Origin: Porphyromonas asaccharolytica DSM 20707
GTDB taxonomy: Bacteria > Bacteroidota > Bacteroidia > Bacteroidales > Porphyromonadaceae
DNA length: 64,000 nucleotides
Direction: 5' to 3'
Assembly: GCF_000212375.1 (NCBI RefSeq)
Contig: NC_015501.1
Coordinates: 310,001 to 374,000, forward strand
Below the pieces are notes generated by a model. The model had not been told where the DNA came from, made no database searches, and saw only the letters and a list, made by a program, of their open reading frames with translations. Of the stretch, positions 39,848 through 49,700 are shown in pieces; positions within the stretch are counted from its first letter, which is position 1; the number at the start of each line of letters is the position of its first letter. The position numbers and the translations under genes were made by a program.

Positions 39848-41482
39848 TTAGTACATTACTTGTTTGATACGCCACCGCTCTGAGCCACCTTCATTCATAT
39901 AGCTATCTATAGCCCTAGTAGGATCTAGGTTCAGCTCTTTGCCGTCGACTGTGATGTAAAACTGAGTGTAGAATGGCTCAGTGGTAAACTCTTGTCGGGG
40001 CTTGATCCTAAAGGTGTAGATCTTTGAGGAACCACTGACGATCTCAGGCTCTACCTGATCGTAGGTCGTGCCCGTAAAGAGGAAGTTCAGTCCGTTCGTG
40101 ATGGAGGCTGACCAGATAGCGCCTACGGGCTTGGTGATATTAAAGGTTACCTCAACGACCTTATTACTTGGGAGCAGCACCTCCTGAGAGATATCGGTCA
40201 CGGGTGTTTCCTCATTGGTTAAAGTATCGACGAGCTTGAGCGTGCACGTATACTTGGGGTGCGTGAACTCCATCTCAGACGCAATCAGCGTCCAGGGCTT
40301 GACCTTAAAGTCTATGACTAAATACTTACCATCAGCTGGCACACGGATATCGTACTGATAGTGGTGGTTGCGTATGATAGTGTAGTCGGCTTGATTGCTT
40401 GGGTCATTGCCCGTAGCAACATCTAGGTAGGTATACTCGGACCCTGGAGTCGTGTTGGCGATGACGGGAATCTTGTGTACGACTCCACTCTGCATCGTGA
40501 TCTCTATATAGCAAGGCTTCCCTATGGGTGTGTTGTTAACCTTATCCCATCCCAGTGTAGCGGAAGCCTTCCCGAGGAGTCGCTCAGGGACGTATATCTT
40601 CGTCTTGAAGCTATTGCCCGTGATGGAGCCACTACCATTAAAGGGCTTATCTGTTAGCTCTGCAGTTGCTGCCCCTGAGGCTTTATTTTCCATAAATGAG
40701 TGCTGCGTAGCTACATTGCAGATCTTGATGCTCTTGATCTTACTGACTCCATCACCCGTGAGGTTGAGGCTGACCTTTGCTGAGGAGCGAACCAAGTTAA
40801 CGGTCTGCTGTGTCGTGCCAGTCTCGTGACCGTCAGGCCAATTGCTGACAGGAGTGAGCGGATCTGTAGCTACCGTTGTCGGAGTAAAGGGCTTGGGTAC
40901 GGTCACGCTTCCACCCATGGGGATGGTTTGGTTCTCATAGATACGCGCCATGGGGAAGAGACTCTTCTCTGTACCATTCATGACAGCCCCATTGTAGAGT
41001 GGCGTGCCTGTGTCACGGCTTTTGAAACTCTCTAGATGCTGTAGTGTCGTCTTCAGGGCGGCATAAGTTTGCAAGCCCTCCAGTGTATTCTTCCAGCTCT
41101 CAGGGTAGTTTGCTACAAAGCAAAAGTGATACTTAGCCCCCTCCTCGGGCTGTAGCTCCATAAGGAAAGATTGCTCCGTCGTGAAGTGGCTCTTGACGAG
41201 CATACTCTGATTATCTGCAGCGCCCACCTTATAGATCAAAACTGCTAGCTCGCCTACATAGTCTTCGTAGTCCTCAGGGTCAGACTGTATGGAGGGATTG
41301 TTGCCCTGCTCACGCAGAGAAGCGTTCGGGAGTTCTATCCCAGCCATCGAAAAGCGCAGACAGGTAATCCGACTAGGATCATCGTCAGGCACAGCTCCTC
41401 CATTCATCCGCTGGCACGATACGGATAGTAGCATGCTACAGATGAGAGCTAGAAGTGTGATGTATAATGTATTGCGAGACAT
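39848..41482 (-). CDS. Fimbrial subunit lipoprotein, Mfa3/Mfa4-like
   Basis: 544 aa. Lipoprotein signal ending LLSVSC. Fimbrillin character is seen in the segment VGELAVLIYKVGAADNQ and especially YTIIRNHHYQYDIRV followed by VIDFKVKPWTLI, the pattern that closes the N-terminal domain of Bacteroidota pilins. In P. gingivalis, Mfa3 links shaft and tip; the gene order here suggests the same, but the sequence alone does not settle which Mfa it is. It follows mfa2 by 64 bp. Confidence 0.75.
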   Translation of the reverse strand: MSRNTLYITLLALICSMLLSVSCQRMNGGAVPDDDPSRITCLRFSMAGIELPNASLREQGNNPSIQSDPEDYEDYVGELAVLIYKVGAADNQSMLVKSHFTTEQSFLMELQPEEGAKYHFCFVANYPESWKNTLEGLQTYAALKTTLQHLESFKSRDTGTPLYNGAVMNGTEKSLFPMARIYENQTIPMGGSVTVPKPFTPTTVATDPLTPVSNWPDGHETGTTQQTVNLVRSSAKVSLNLTGDGVSKIKSIKICNVATQHSFMENKASGAATAELTDKPFNGSGSITGNSFKTKIYVPERLLGKASATLGWDKVNNTPIGKPCYIEITMQSGVVHKIPVIANTTPGSEYTYLDVATGNDPSNQADYTIIRNHHYQYDIRVPADGKYLVIDFKVKPWTLIASEMEFTHPKYTCTLKLVDTLTNEETPVTDISQEVLLPSNKVVEVTFNITKPVGAIWSASITNGLNFLFTGTTYDQVEPEIVSGSSKIYTFRIKPRQEFTTEPFYTQFYITVDGKELNLDPTRAIDSYMNEGGSERWRIKQVMY

Positions 41483-41546
41483 AATAAGCAGAGAGCTATA
41501 TTTGTGTTAGGGAAGTGATGGATAGTTCGAGGGGAGTGGTATACCC

Positions 41547-42533
41547 TTAGTATCTATTGGTCAGATTGACTGCAAAGGAGTGAATCTGATAGTTGTTGAT
41601 GAAGATGTTGATCACCAAGTTATTGCCTGGACAATCCTTACATTTATCTTCGAGCTCTAGGACTATGTCGAAGTCGTGGGTACACTCTAGATTTACGTTG
41701 GGGTTCTCTAGTATGACCTTACCGAGGAGGTCCTGCTCGAGGAAGTCCTTCTTCTCTTTCTTATTGTATAGGCGTAAGAGGTTGTGGTAGCCCGTCTTGA
41801 GCTCCATAAGTGTAAAGGAGAGGGTCCTAGCGACCTTGTCTCTGTATAGCTCTACGCCTGGATAGTTGAGGGTAGGATTGTCTAGAGGCATCCGCCTATT
41901 GATGAGGTAGGTGCCGTCGGCCGAGTAGGCCAATATGTCAAAGTCGTCGATGTTGTAGCGATCCTGTACGCTCTTGTGGAGTCTCAGCGTGATATTGATA
42001 CGGTTGGTCACCTCAAGCATATTGATAGCGACCTCGTCAAATACGGTACCGTACTCCTTGCGGTCTGGTAGAGAGACGACGCGACTCTCTCCTTGCCACA
42101 CTTTATGCTCTCCGAGACTGATGGCTTTATCATTCTCGGCACGTAGACGTAGCATGACATCTTTTTTGGTCGTCACGCCCTCTACGAAGTTTTCAAAAGT
42201 GAAGTATTGGTCTGCTACACCTCCCCATGCGATGAAGGAGTACTGTCCCTTCTCGACAGGTGGTAGCTCGACCTTGTAAGCTTCAGTCAGATCCACCCAT
42301 CCTGTCACCTTCTTGACTGTGACTAGCACATCGTTTAGGTCAAAGGCGAAGACATACAGCCCATTTACCTCACCCACTGTCTCTGGTGCCTCCATACAGG
42401 GAGTCTGATTGTAAAAACTGATGTACACACCCTGGGGGCACTCCTCTAGATCCTCATAGATGATCTTGCTACAAGAGGTGGTGAGTGCTAGGAGAGTGAG
42501 TAAGGGAAGTATAATATGGTGAACCCTATTCAT
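41547..42533 (-). CDS. mfa2: Mfa2/FimB-family fimbrial anchor lipoprotein
   Basis: 328 aa. Lipoprotein signal ALTTSC followed by the family hallmark KIIYEDLEECPQGVYISFYN. Later GLYVFAFDLNDVLV and YSFIAWGGV follow the Mfa2/FimB pattern. FimB and Mfa2 stop shaft growth and hold the fimbria in the outer membrane. It ends IHSFAVNLTNRY, almost the same as the end of the upstream Mfa1 (IHSYTVNLVNRY). A 137-bp gap with a strong terminator separates it from mfa1, so it should be expressed less than the shaft subunit. Confidence 0.88.
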   Translation of the reverse strand: MNRVHHIILPLLTLLALTTSCSKIIYEDLEECPQGVYISFYNQTPCMEAPETVGEVNGLYVFAFDLNDVLVTVKKVTGWVDLTEAYKVELPPVEKGQYSFIAWGGVADQYFTFENFVEGVTTKKDVMLRLRAENDKAISLGEHKVWQGESRVVSLPDRKEYGTVFDEVAINMLEVTNRINITLRLHKSVQDRYNIDDFDILAYSADGTYLINRRMPLDNPTLNYPGVELYRDKVARTLSFTLMELKTGYHNLLRLYNKKEKKDFLEQDLLGKVILENPNVNLECTHDFDIVLELEDKCKDCPGNNLVINIFINNYQIHSFAVNLTNRY

Positions 42534-42560
42534 AGCTCTGATGTTTGATACAAGTGATAA

Positions 42561-42621
42561 GAAAAAGACTACAGGGGGACTCGACGCCTCAGTGAGAGGG
42601 AGCCTAGCGCCCCCTGTAGTC
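42561..42621 (-). terminator. Intrinsic terminator between mfa1 and mfa2
   Basis: On the minus strand, the 12-bp arms GACTACAGGGGG and CCCCCTGTAGTC enclose a 31-nt loop and are followed by TTTTTC. It lies 50 bp past the mfa1 stop and inside the operon, so it probably gives partial termination. Confidence 0.88.
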
Positions 42622-42670
42622 GTTGTGCGATCTACTCAGCCTCTATTTGGATAGATGCTGGGTCGATTGA

Positions 42671-44191
42671 TTAGTAACGGTTGACAAGATTTACCGTATA
42701 GCTGTGGATCGTCCAGGGGAGTACGCGCAGCTGTACTGAGAGGTGCGTTTTCTTCGTCTCGAGCTCCTCACCGGGGTTGATCTTATCCTTGTCAGATACA
42801 CCCATCTCACCGAAGCCAGTGATGTGTGCATGGTAGACCTGATTACGTACCGTAGGTGACATAGAGATCTTTTCGGTTGTATCGTTGTAAGCGACGTTTG
42901 GATTCAGCCAGATGTAGTAGTACATCTCACCGTTCTTGTACTCTGTGGTGCTCTGCTTCTTCTCGTACGAGGCGCCTGCGCCTAGAGTATTATTCATAGC
43001 CTCAGCTCTCTCCTTGGTAGAGTAGAACTTACCATCAGATAGACCTAGGTATACCGTCGTAGGAGTCGTGCCTGCAGGAGTAGCACCATCGATCTTGTCT
43101 ACGGTGAAGGTAGCCTTGATCTCAAACATAGTCGTGTTACCCTTGCGATAGTTTGCGGCATCGTGTGTGACAGGGAGGACAAACTTGCTAAACGTCTCTG
43201 CACCTAGAGCAGCCTTGACATTAGCTAGCTCATTGTTTTCCTTGACGAGAGCATCTTGGTAACCACCAGCATCTGAGGGTAGGATCTTACCAGCAGCTTC
43301 TGTGCCTAGAGCAGCCCAAGTAGTAACAGTGGTAGCTGGAACAAAGTCATAGACAGGAGCTGCGACCTTCCAGTTCGTGCGATCCTCTAGGACGTTGAAC
43401 TGAAGTGCGCTACCAGTCACCTGATACTTAACATCCTTGATGGTAGCTGTTGCGGTCTTTGACTCTGTCGGGTGCCCCTCAGCATCTGTGAAAGTACGCT
43501 TGACGTCGATCGTCTTGACAGCCTCATCGTCTACAGTGACGATAGCACGAGATACAACACGTGATACACGTACCTCGACACGGTTAGCCTTACCACCGAT
43601 AGCGTCTTCCTTGCTGATGTTTGGTGCGATCGTTACGTCCGTAGGAGCGGTCTCATTAGTCATCAGGACGATATCCTTCTCAGACTCGTACTTAGCGACA
43701 TCAGCGATAGCAGCAACGGTAGCGACAGCCTTCTTGAACTCTGCGTCAAACGTAGCTCCATCGGCAGCCTTAGCATCCAAGATGTTCGTGACCTTGTTGT
43801 TCTTATCGTTGATGACGACGTAGATCTTTACCTTGTCACCAGACTTAGCCTCTACAGCGAGGTTAGGAGCGAGGATACCGTTGTTGATGCCGTTGAAAGC
43901 AGTCTCCGTGAATTGATCTGAGCTGATCGTGGTATTAGAACCAGAGGTAGTGGCTACGTATACCTTGATCTTCTCGATCTTGTCACGACCCTGCCACTCA
44001 CCATCTAGCTTGTTGTAGTCTCCAGGGAGATCACGAGTCTCAGGTGCTGGGAAGCGGACAGAGACACCTACGTAGGTGTCGCACTCACCGTTTTGGAGTG
44101 CAGCCTCTTGCTTGTCACTCTTGCAGCTTGCTAGCCCAAGCAGGAGTGCCGCAGAGGCAAGAAGCGCTGTTCTCATTCTTAGTTTCATCAT
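42671..44191 (-). CDS. mfa1: Mfa1-family major fimbrial subunit
   Basis: 506 aa. Lipoprotein signal (SAALLLGLASC), then GECDTYVGVSVRFP and the fimbrillin N-domain. The C-terminal phrase SPTVRNQVYHAHITGFGE with LRVLPWTIHSY matches Mfa1-type shaft pilins. The protein is Ala/Thr/Lys/Val-rich with few Cys after the lipobox, as in shaft subunits. In P. gingivalis such pilins are exported as lipoproteins and cut by an arginine protease before assembly by strand exchange; the Arg in APETRDLPG is a candidate site (inference). The strong terminator immediately downstream suggests it is the most abundant product. Confidence 0.88.
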   Translation of the reverse strand: MMKLRMRTALLASAALLLGLASCKSDKQEAALQNGECDTYVGVSVRFPAPETRDLPGDYNKLDGEWQGRDKIEKIKVYVATTSGSNTTISSDQFTETAFNGINNGILAPNLAVEAKSGDKVKIYVVINDKNNKVTNILDAKAADGATFDAEFKKAVATVAAIADVAKYESEKDIVLMTNETAPTDVTIAPNISKEDAIGGKANRVEVRVSRVVSRAIVTVDDEAVKTIDVKRTFTDAEGHPTESKTATATIKDVKYQVTGSALQFNVLEDRTNWKVAAPVYDFVPATTVTTWAALGTEAAGKILPSDAGGYQDALVKENNELANVKAALGAETFSKFVLPVTHDAANYRKGNTTMFEIKATFTVDKIDGATPAGTTPTTVYLGLSDGKFYSTKERAEAMNNTLGAGASYEKKQSTTEYKNGEMYYYIWLNPNVAYNDTTEKISMSPTVRNQVYHAHITGFGEMGVSDKDKINPGEELETKKTHLSVQLRVLPWTIHSYTVNLVNRY

Positions 44192-44270
44192 TGTTAGTTG
44201 ATTAAATTGTTATTATGAAGTACTGTTTAAGTGCTTTGGATTGAAGTTTGTCTTCTATTATGGGAGGGGG

Positions 44271-45737
44271 TTACAAGCTTTGTAGTAGCTTCTCTAGTTC
44301 GACTAGATTAGCTGCAGCCTCTTGACTTCCCTGAGCCTTGGCTTGCTCAAGGTAACTCTTAGCCTGCTCGTAGTTGCCTAGCTTACTGTAGGCAATACCT
44401 ATGTTGTTGAGTGCACTAGGATCGTGCTGTAGCTTGCTCAGACGATCTATGGCGACCTGATAGCTACCCGCCTCGATGTCAGAGGCGCTAGCATTGATGA
44501 TAGCTACAGGCTCATCGGGATACATACGCGTGGCTATGTCAAAGACCTGCTTGAACTCGGGCGAATTGGCTGGATAGCTCTTAGCGACGAGATACATCTC
44601 GTTGAGGCTGAGCAGGCGTGGATTGACCTTGATGACTTCACGTGCCTCGGCGACGTCAAACGCCTTGACCTCATAAGCGACCGTGTACTCCGTACGACGT
44701 ATCTGCGGGTAGTAGTCACGCAGCATGATCTGATAAGTCTCGCCACGGGAGAGACGCTTGAGATGCGCATCACGAGCATCAGGATTGGCTACCTCGTCAA
44801 TGATGCGAAGGATCTCATCCTTGTCCTGTATAGAGGATGCCTCAATGACCTCACGCGTCTTGACCCAGTCCTCACCATATCCTGAAACATGTAGCTGATT
44901 AGTAGGCAAGTGGTAGCGCTGAGCTAGGTACTGTGCGAAGGAGTTCGAGCGACGCTCTGCAAGTGCCTTATTGTGGTTGAAGCTACCCTCGGGAGAGGCG
45001 TATCCGACGATAGAGAGTTGCGTGACCTTAATGTTTTCGTCTCCAGTGATCTCATCCATCACCTTACGCACCTCAGAGAGTATCTGACCATTGCTCTTGT
45101 AGTTGGGGTCTAGGTCATGCTTGTCACAGCGGAAGTTAAGTACCGCAGTATGCTTGTCGGCACGAGCCTTGACAGGCTCTACCTTAGGAACAATATAAGA
45201 GAGCTGATAATTAGGCTGGTAGGGATCTGTGAGGAAAGGGGTACGGAGTACCTGTGTCTCCTCGAGCTTGAAGCAGTCAGCGCAGCCATAGACACGCTCC
45301 ACGAGGAGTAGATCGGTCTGACTCATCCACTCCTTACGGGGAATGGTGTAGCTATAGGTGACTCGCTGTGCGGTACCATTCTTACGGCGGAGTGACTGTA
45401 GCGCCTCCGTGTCCCACTCGTCACGGATACCCGTAGAAGCTTTGCGCTCCTGTACGATGCTACGCTTACGTCCCTCGATCTGTACTGGGGGTAGTAGCTC
45501 CACGACCTCACCACTATCCTTCATACGCAGGGCGGGTGAAATACGTAAGAGATCGTTGGAGCGGAGATTGAGTCCATCGAGGACGATCTCCATCTGTACA
45601 GTCACGATGTCTGTCGCTTTGCTCACCTCTAGATGATCTACAGAGATCTGATGGATATAAGGACTCTGAGCCTTGAGAGCAGCTGGGAGTGTCAGTAGTA
45701 GTGATATAGCCACTAGTGCGTATTTGATCTTGTTCAT
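44271..45737 (-). CDS. DUF3868-type protein with OmpA-like and TPR domains
   Basis: 488 aa. Signal peptide ending AALKAQ. Residues ~25-215 fit DUF3868. An OmpA-like peptidoglycan-binding domain follows (IVGYASPEGSFNHNKALAER, then RSNSFAQYL), and the C-terminus has TPR helices (ALNNIGIAYSKLGNYEQAKS). DUF3575-DUF3868 pairs head many Bacteroidales fimbrial operons, and the protein may link the fimbrial machinery to the wall. It is 21 bp downstream of the DUF3575 gene. Confidence 0.82.
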   Translation of the reverse strand: MNKIKYALVAISLLLTLPAALKAQSPYIHQISVDHLEVSKATDIVTVQMEIVLDGLNLRSNDLLRISPALRMKDSGEVVELLPPVQIEGRKRSIVQERKASTGIRDEWDTEALQSLRRKNGTAQRVTYSYTIPRKEWMSQTDLLLVERVYGCADCFKLEETQVLRTPFLTDPYQPNYQLSYIVPKVEPVKARADKHTAVLNFRCDKHDLDPNYKSNGQILSEVRKVMDEITGDENIKVTQLSIVGYASPEGSFNHNKALAERRSNSFAQYLAQRYHLPTNQLHVSGYGEDWVKTREVIEASSIQDKDEILRIIDEVANPDARDAHLKRLSRGETYQIMLRDYYPQIRRTEYTVAYEVKAFDVAEAREVIKVNPRLLSLNEMYLVAKSYPANSPEFKQVFDIATRMYPDEPVAIINASASDIEAGSYQVAIDRLSKLQHDPSALNNIGIAYSKLGNYEQAKSYLEQAKAQGSQEAAANLVELEKLLQSL

Positions 45738-45758
45738 AAGTCAAGCTGTTCGTCTAAT

Positions 45759-46355
45759 TTAAAAGAGATATATGAGCGACATCGTGGCACGTGTCACACC
45801 CCAATAGTTGTATGTCCCCTCGGCCTCCTTGGTGCCACAAGTAGCACAAGGGAACTTCTCATAATGTATACGTGCATAGCCACCTCCTATGGAGGTCTCT
45901 ACGTTCCAATGCTTGCTGAGTATCCACTGATAACCATAGGATAGACCAGCTCCGTAGAAGTATCCCTGGAAGCGATGGTTATTGAAAGCCTTGAATCTCC
46001 CGACGGGAATGTTGATGCCCCCTACATTAAACTGTCCCGTATGGAGGTGCAGTCCTAGGAAGTGCCCATTGAAGACGTCACAAGCCCACCAGCGTAGCTC
46101 GGGCTGGAGCAGCCAATGCTTGTAGCGTGTGTCCTCATCGAATGACCACAGGCTTCCACCGCCACCTACCTCTAGTGTGAACTGCTTGCCAAGCCTAAAC
46201 TCGGCTGCAATATTGGGTGCCGTGGTAGCTCCATAGAGGAGATTGACTTTGCCAGCTACCTTCTGCGCCTCTCCCTGAGCGGGCAGGAGGAGTAGTAGGA
46301 AACCTGTGAGGAGGGCTAGGAGCGCCCTCTGTGTGGTATGGTAATGATGCATCAT
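45759..46355 (-). CDS. DUF3575-type outer-membrane protein
   Basis: 198 aa. Signal peptide (LLALLTGFLLLLLPAQGEAQ), then a small beta-barrel-like sequence: VNLLYGATTAPNIAAEFRL, QPELRWWACDVFNGHFLGLH, YFYGAGLSYGYQWILSKHW and ending MSLIYLF with a terminal Phe. A Cys-x-x-Cys (PCATCGT) lies near residue 175. Matches the DUF3575 proteins found first in Bacteroidales fimbrial operons. It may be an outer-membrane partner of the DUF3868 protein. First gene of the operon, with its promoter at 46495-46502. Confidence 0.82.
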   Translation of the reverse strand: MMHHYHTTQRALLALLTGFLLLLLPAQGEAQKVAGKVNLLYGATTAPNIAAEFRLGKQFTLEVGGGGSLWSFDEDTRYKHWLLQPELRWWACDVFNGHFLGLHLHTGQFNVGGINIPVGRFKAFNNHRFQGYFYGAGLSYGYQWILSKHWNVETSIGGGYARIHYEKFPCATCGTKEAEGTYNYWGVTRATMSLIYLF

Positions 46356-46494
46356 AAGATAGATAAAGCGTATGGGTGTGTATCAGATTCAGATAGGATA
46401 TACAAGAGCTAGGTTCACTGAATTAGTCGTTATTTCTGCGGTGTACGTGGTGTGGGATTTCATTGAGATAAGTAGATATCTCTAGATCCTGGTG

Positions 46495-46502
46495 CAAAGG
46501 TA
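46495..46502 (-). promoter_or_regulatory. Promoter -7 box for the fimbrial operon
   Basis: TACCTTTG on the minus strand, ~140 bp before the DUF3575 ATG. TTTG occurs 25 bp upstream, slightly long for the -33 box. No invertible repeats flank it, so phase inversion is not evident. Confidence 0.65.
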
Positions 46503-46664
46503 GAGCAAAAACTCGAATCGCTGTTGTCAAATTCGTTCTTTAATTTGACATCTTCAATCGAGAATAACAACCTCGACGGATTTTTATTCGAAGTGCTGAA
46601 GGGAAACAAGAAGCTCTTCTTCCGCTAAAAACTCTTATCGGGCCGCAATAAAGAAAAATATAAG

Positions 46665-46672
46665 TACATTTG
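46665..46672 (+). promoter_or_regulatory. Promoter -7 box for the LRR protein
   Basis: TACATTTG, ~80 bp before the ATG at 46753; divergent from the fimbrial promoter. The ~160 bp between the two boxes is AT-rich with no other motif recognised. Confidence 0.6.
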
Positions 46673-46680
46673 TCCAGAGA

Positions 46681-46716
46681 CCAGCAGCGAGAGCGCTCAT
46701 GAACGCTCGATGCTGG
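46681..46716 (+). promoter_or_regulatory. Leader hairpin of the LRR protein mRNA
   Basis: CCAGCA-g-CGAG-a-GCG pairs with CGCTCG-a-TGCTGG around an 8-nt loop, right after the predicted transcription start. Confidence 0.55.
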
Positions 46717-46752
46717 TCGCTCGGCACAGACAAACACTAATCAAATTATCCT

Positions 46753-49700
46753 ATGAAGCGACTACTACCTCTTCTCTTCCTCTACCTCCTAGCCACCCTT
46801 GGGGTGACGGCTCAGGAGAAGCAAGGGGGGCAAATCTTCCACTCTGGCAGCGAAGGTCCAGTCTTTGACTACACCGTCGAGGCTGGTCTACCACGCCCCT
46901 ACTACGACGATGGTGGCCCTGAGAAGGGCATGAGGGGCAACTACTCCATGACTATCGTACAGTTCAAGCCAGTCAACTCTAATTCTCACATCACCATCGT
47001 CTTTGAGGAGATGGAGATAGGAGAGTTTGACGAATTGCGCTTCTACAATGGAGCTATCACCCTATGGAATGGTCCCGACGAAGAAGGATACTATTACTAC
47101 GACTGGCCCAAGGATGTAGACCCGATCATGACTGTCAAGGGGACTCCGGCCAATCCACGCTTTACGGTCACCTCCACCGCTGCGGATGGCTGCCTGTCGG
47201 TAGCGCTCTTCAACGGATCCAACTCACCAGGCTGGAAGGCGATGGTCTACTGCGTCAGAAACGGTGATCCCGAGCCTGGCACGACGCCCCAGCAAGCGAC
47301 CATTCGCTACGTCTCTACGACTGGTAGCGGTGATGGTAGCTCCTGGAGCAATGCCTCGAGCGATCTGCAAGCTATGATCGATGCTTCTTCCGCTGGTGAC
47401 GAGGTGTGGGTGGCTAAGGGGACTTATCGCCCTACCAAGCTCATCAAGACTTCTAAAAATCGCTCTTACGCGTTTATACTCAAGGAGGGTGTGTCTCTCT
47501 ATGGTGGATTTGCGGGCGACGAGACTAGTCGTGACGACCGCACTGCTACTGAGATGATCGGTAACTGCTATAGCACCAATGAGACGATCCTCTCTGCCGA
47601 TGATGATGTCCCTGATGTCTGGACACGTATCGAGGGCGCTGGCTCTATGGTACGCCAGGAGTGGGAGATCACAGGCCATGAGGGTAACTACAACCACGTC
47701 CTTTACAGTGCTACGCCCTTTGCCGAGCGCACCACGATCGAGGGCTTTACGCTCAAGGGTGCCAATGCTAATGAGCAGAAAGTCAAGGCTTGTGGTGGAG
47801 CTCTCTACGCCTCGGGCAATGTAGCTCTACTCAACTGCAACATCACCGAGCATTACGCTTACACTGGCGCAGAGACCATGACATCTACATGGCCTTTCCT
47901 AGGCGGTGCCGTTGCGATACTAAAGGGTGATGGTAAGGCGCTGGTCAAGAATTGCGCTTTCTCCAAGAGTATGATCTCTATGCCAAACGGAGTAGCCGCT
48001 GGTGCTGGTGTCTATATCGAGCAGGGTACAGTAGAGCACTCCACCTTCGATGGTTGTATCGCATTAGATCAGGGCGGAGCTATCAGTGCTATTGGCTCTA
48101 CGGTCAGAGCTTGCGAGATCACCAATAGCTATGCCGCTTCGGGTGGTGCTATCTACGCTGAGGATGCGACGCTACAATATAATAAGGTATATGACTGTAA
48201 GTCGATGCGTGGCGGTGCTATCTATGCTAGCGCCTCAACGATCGAAAACAATATCCTATATAATTGCTTTGCCGATGATCCTATCTATACTGATCCTACG
48301 ATGGCAAATCGTGGAGGGGGTGCCGTATGGACGCTCGGCACGAGCACGCTCGTAGGCAACCTGATCTATAACTGTACAGGCTTCAAGGGTGGCGGTGTCG
48401 TGATGACGGCCGACGGCACCTTTGCCCACAACACGATAGCTCAGTGCGTGGCCAATAACGCTGCTGAGACCACTCCCGACCTGCTGCTGCCTGCTGGCAC
48501 TAAGGCGCTCAACTCTATCTCTGGAGTAGACACTTCTAGCAAGCACTTTGTCAAGCCGACAACCTTTGCGGGCTATACTAAAGATGCGACTAAGGCTGAG
48601 GAGCTAGCCACTAGTGACTGGCACCTGCTGACCACTTCGTCTCTCATCGGTACAGGTACCTCCTCTGAGTACAATAACACGATCGACATCTATGGAGACA
48701 CCCGCATACAGGAGCTCTCTGTCAATCCGGGGGCTATCGCCAAGGCTGTGACTCCTATTGAGGAGACCGCTGCGATCGTCATGACCGTGGAGAGTACGGA
48801 GCGGGAGATCAAGATAGGCACGGGTGGCCCTAAGGGGACGAAGTTCTTCATTGACTGGGGCGATGGCAACAAGGTCGAGTACGAAGGCGCTAAAAACGTC
48901 TCCAACAAGCCTCTTGACAACACGATCAAGATCTATGGTGATGATATCCTCATCCTCCTAGCGGACAATATCGGGCTCACGGCTCTCGATGTGACCCATG
49001 CGTCTAAGCTCTCTAAGCTCTCTTGTAGCAACAACAAGCTCTCTGAGCTAGACCTGACGCACAATGAGTCTCTCACAGGTGTCTACTGCTCGGAGAACCT
49101 TATCTCCAAGCCGCTCAACATCTCGCAGTGCACCAATATGCGTGCCTTCGACATCAGTCGCAACGCTATCCCTGGCCAGCTCGACCTCTCACAGATGAGC
49201 AGTCTCTCGAGCTTCAAGTGCTTTAACAATGCGATCACGGAGATACTACTGCCTAAGACCGCTCCGCTCAACACGATCGACTGCGACAGCAACCGCATCG
49301 CGACACTAGACTTGACGGGCATCAACGATCTTGCTGAGCTAAACTGTGCCTACAACGAGCTCACCGAGCTCACACTCACCGAGCTGCCTAACCTCTCGAA
49401 GGTCTACGCTCCAGGCAACAAGCTCTCTAAGATCACCTTCGACCCGAAGACGATCATCACGGATCTGACGCTCTTTAGCAATAAGTTTGCTACGATAGAC
49501 CTCGCAGCGCTGCCTCAGCTGACGAGCCTATACCTACAGGACAATGAGCTGACAGCTATCGACCTGACGGTGACGCCGCTCGTCAAGTGGCTCAACCTGT
49601 CGGAGAATAAGCTCTCTAGCCTAGACGTCACGCCACTCAAGGGTCTTATGAACCTGCGCTGTGCGGGCAATCAGATCCCTGCGATCGACCTCTCACAGTC

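Noticed and set aside
46495-46672. Invertible promoter (phase switch) for the fimbrial operon
   Set aside because: No inverted repeats flank the promoter region and no invertase gene is nearby.
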